From Toxotes chatareus (taxonomy: Eukaryota; Chordata; Actinopteri; Toxotidae), in assembly GCA_016801885.1 (NCBI GenBank), contig CM028903.1:19885035-19949034 (forward strand): DNA of 64,000 nt. The letters are read 5' to 3'. The notes beneath the pieces were generated by a model. It worked only from the letters and a program-made list of their open reading frames with translations. It made no database searches and was not told the DNA's origin. This document shows, one piece after another, positions 61,261 to 64,000 of the stretch (its first letter is position 1; every line of letters starts with the position of its first letter). Made by a program: the position numbers and the translations under genes.

Positions 61261-62383
61261 ATGGGGAAATCTGGACCGGTAGCAAGGGTTACACAGGCTA
61301 GGTAACACTGTGTAACCTGCAGAAAAGAGCCAACTGTGGACCAAAGGAGGAGGACAAAAGTTAGTGTGTCTCCCGCTGATGCGCATTTATTTCTCAACTG
61401 CTGTAGACACATTTGTGACCAAGCTTCAAAAGTGAAATGACAACGATTCACATTACTGACAATAAATGACATGAAACATTCTTCTCTCATTAAAATAAAA
61501 ATAAATAAAACATATAACAATACATATGTATAAATTGCTTATATTAAATGTGAATAGATGTATAAGAAATTAATTAATATGAATCAGTTAGCATAAAAGC
61601 ACAAAATAATTCACCCAAAGTGAAACATAGAGCTGGATGAACTCCAAAATAAGAAAAATCAAAACACACATTCCTAATACATACATGCACACACGCGCAC
61701 ACATACACAAGGCTACTAAAGCACATTTACACTACACTGCCATGCACAAACATTTACACGTTTTTGTTACCACGCTCACTCACACGCAGGCGTGCACATA
61801 TACTTGAGCAAGGGTCACAAAATGGCGCGGTGTACACCGCAGCAACTGAAACCTAGCGCCTCTTACCAAGACTTTTTAAGATTACTGGTAACTGAAACTC
61901 TTAAAAACATTCTCGATACCTTAATTCTACAGACTACCAAATGCCGACACACGCTTACGGTAACGTTAGAGTTACTAATTAGCGTCAGGAAAGACCAGCA
62001 AAAATACTGGAGCAAAGCCAAAACTCGTTAACCCATATACACATCTCGCGAACATCTTAAAATCATCTTAAGCGTTTCTCCACACTTTGTCCTACATGTA
62101 CATAAATACTGACTAATGAAAAAGTAAAACTGGTATTACCTGTGGACCAAAGCAGGAGGAAAAAGTTGGTGCATCTCCCGCTGGCGGTCAATTATTTCTC
62201 AACTGCGCCTGCGCGGAGCTGCCTCGCCTCTCGACCATAGACTGTGCTCTCGACCCACTGCACCACACCGCCATCTCTTAGCGACATAGTGCAATTACCT
62301 CAGAGGTAGAGACTGAGAAGGGTGTAAAATCACTGTTGAGGTAATTCAGTTATTCAACAACAAAAAAAAAAAAATGTGGCATT
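61261..62383. other. Insert within the Tc1/mariner copy, promoter-like
   Basis: Separates the two Tc1 parts. Contains a 10-bp perfect inverted repeat GGTTACACAG/CTGTGTAACC (61287-61296, 61308-61317) and a direct repeat of about 67 bp (61334-61401 and 62140-62206, roughly 85% identical by eye). A YY1-type AAAATGGCG is at 61820-61828, and an NRF1-like TGCGCCTGCGCGG lies near 62204-62216. A 69-codon ATG frame, 61822-62031 (+), begins inside the YY1 motif. Origin unknown: an LTR-like or promoter-bearing retroposed segment are both possible. Confidence 0.35.
61334..62206 (+). repeat. Pair of direct repeats about 67 bp long
   Basis: Copies 61334-61401 and 62140-62206 both begin CTGTGGACCAAAG and both end ATTTCTCAACTGC, with about ten differences and two one-base gaps between them. 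Their starts lie 806 bp apart, bracketing the insert's middle. Read directly from the sequence. Confidence 0.85.
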
Positions 62384-62605
62384 TTTCCAACCTACTACAC
62401 TGCCACCACCATGTTTTACAGTGAGTTCTCACAGTCCTTTAAATGCTGTTTGGCAAACTCCAAGCTGGTTCTCATATGCCTTTTACTCAAAGTGGCTTCC
62501 ATCTAGCCACTCTACTCTATCTAGCCTGATTGATGGAGTGCTGCTGAGATTGTTATCCTTCCTGCAGGTTCTCCCATCTCTGCAGATGACCTGTGAAGGT
62601 GTATG
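62384..62605. mobile_element. Tc1/mariner element, second part
   Basis: Continues the same element: 'ctgccaccaccatgttttac', 'tttggcaaactccaagctgg', 'catatgccttttactcaaag', 'tggcttccatctagccactc' and 'ctgattgatggagtgctgct'. It picks up at the 'gatgctgc/caccaccatg' point where the first part stops, so the intervening 1.1 kb looks like an insertion there. Transposase sense is the minus strand; it is inactive. Confidence 0.75.
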
Positions 62606-64000
62606 AGAGATGTTTTTAAGGTCTACAACCAAGTCCAGTTGCCCTCGACTCAACTCTTCTTGGATGACCATGATCTGGATGACTGAGAATCTTATCACAG
62701 ATATATTATTGTTTCCTTTTTACCTTTTTTTTTTTTTTTTTTAAATTTGCAGTTGAGTAACATTATTTTCTTCTTTTATAAAATTGTAAATGCACCTTGA
62801 AAAAAATAACATAAGTAAAACAAACAGGTAGAGAAAACAGAATGATAAAGAGCAGAATGCAAAAAAGGAGAGACAAGGAAAACTACTTTTTTTTTTTTTT
62901 TTTAACTTGCCTTGTTGCATACAAAAGCACAGAAAAAAGACACACGCCTGCCTTTCTCCCACATTTGTCCCCCTAACTCTCCCTGTCTGTCTAGCTGTCA
63001 ACACCAGCAGCAGGCCCCGCATTTTAAAGTAGTGTTTTTACCTGCAACTCTAATAACAAAGATTATCTGTTGTGAGAGGCACTCAAGTTTCTTTAATATT
63101 AAGGCCCAGAGAAAATGGTGTCCTTGCCTTTACCAGAGAAATCAAATTAGGGTCTCCTGTGATCTGCATGCATTGATGAGCTAACCAGTGTAACACTCCC
63201 AAAAGGATCCACACCTTTATTTAAGTGTGTGAGTCAGGCACAGTCACATAATTGCTGTCATTGCAGCAGCCATTTTGATTTCAAAAGGTTATGGCTGAGA
63301 GAGTCTGAAGCAAAAAGACCACAAGTGGTAAACTGGAGATTGGGTGATAAGGTGAAAGGTATGAAGTTTGGGTAGTTTGGGTCCATTTGTATGCAGATAT
63401 TTTGTCAGGGGGTGTCCCAGTGTATTTCAGGATTTTATAAAGGTTTTATTTAAAGTAATAACAAACACATACAGATGAAAAAATAATACATTACGTGTAG
63501 CTCTGCTTGTTATTTCTGTGATAAGGTTCATACAAGGAGAAAAATAATAATGTCAGTATGCAGCGTCTGAGTCCACATGTGTTACAGCACATTTTTGTTT
63601 GTGGCTTGAAATCCAGATGGATTCATTGAGATATAATCTACATAAAACACTGACAAGAGGCAACTTAGTATGACGGTACACATGATTCATTCTTTGTTAC
63701 TGACTCCAACATAACATTTCAAAAATGTAACGTTATGCCTTCAAGCACCCCTAAAGCTCACCAGTTAACACAATATATTGATGGATGGATTACTGAACAT
63801 GTCTACACCTTACTGTAGGGAGCAGGATGCTTCAGTTGCAAAATGCACAAACGAAACATGAAAAAAAAAGAGCTGCAACAACCACCAACAGATGTAAAAT
63901 AGATTAAAAAAAAAAAAAGAAGCATAACAGTCAGATCGGATGGACTGTCATTACATTTCAGACAGATGGTCAAGTCCTTTATAAACTTTAAAGGTTCCCC
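62606..64000. other. Intergenic DNA to window end, no gene seen
   Basis: Poly(T) runs at 62727-62742 and 62887-62903, otherwise AT-rich. No coding or structural feature supported. Confidence 0.45.

Noticed and set aside
41000..64000. Search for rbp1, nmnat3 or clstn2 exons expected from tetrapod gene order
   Set aside because: No frame in this stretch resembles these proteins; they may lie further right or have moved.

Overview
The window is nuclear DNA from a vertebrate, almost certainly a spiny-rayed (percomorph-type) teleost fish. Genes are split into short exons with GT-AG introns, long CA/GT microsatellites are common, and the dispersed repeats are teleost types: Rex1/jockey-like LINE fragments, an L2-like LINE tail, a broken Tc1/mariner element and the widespread repeat ending in a 'gaactattcctttaa'-type tail.

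Three protein genes can be built exon by exon, all in the centre. mrps22 (mitoribosomal small-subunit protein mS22) is on the + strand, 8 coding exons, 20468-24305. copb2 (coatomer beta'-COP) is on the - strand, 22 coding exons, 37375 down to 25676. rbp2 (cellular retinol-binding protein II) is on the - strand, 4 exons, 40711 down to 38755. mrps22 and copb2 meet tail to tail, with poly(A) signals about 130 bp apart; copb2 and rbp2 are head to tail. Gene order and strands match my recollection of the tetrapod MRPS22-COPB2-RBP2 block.

Layout: 1-20390 is a gene desert with three CA arrays, repeat relics, a tandem palindromic E-box pair and several GC-balanced blocks that look like conserved non-coding DNA. 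20394-24660 is mrps22 with its housekeeping promoter. 24750-37550 is copb2, whose introns hold a 5'-truncated LINE and other repeats. 38500-40900 is rbp2 with TATA and DR1-like promoter elements. 41000-64000 is a second desert with three more LINE relics, a Tc1/mariner copy interrupted by a promoter-like insert, and further candidate non-coding elements.

Main points: (1) copb2 carries a 1083-bp, phase-0 penultimate coding exon encoding about 361 residues of extremely acidic, low-complexity tail, against roughly 65 residues for the whole tail in mammals, including a clathrin-box-like LISLE motif. (2) rbp2 exon 3 is 103 nt instead of the family's 102, which shifts the frame inside a TG run; past the shift the retinol-contacting Gln is replaced by His. 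(3) Both deserts hold regulatory-looking sequence; the left one lies where foxl2 long-range control elements sit in mammals. The three genes serve unrelated housekeeping or tissue roles (mitochondrial translation, COPI transport, intestinal retinol handling), so their linkage is ancient synteny, not a pathway.
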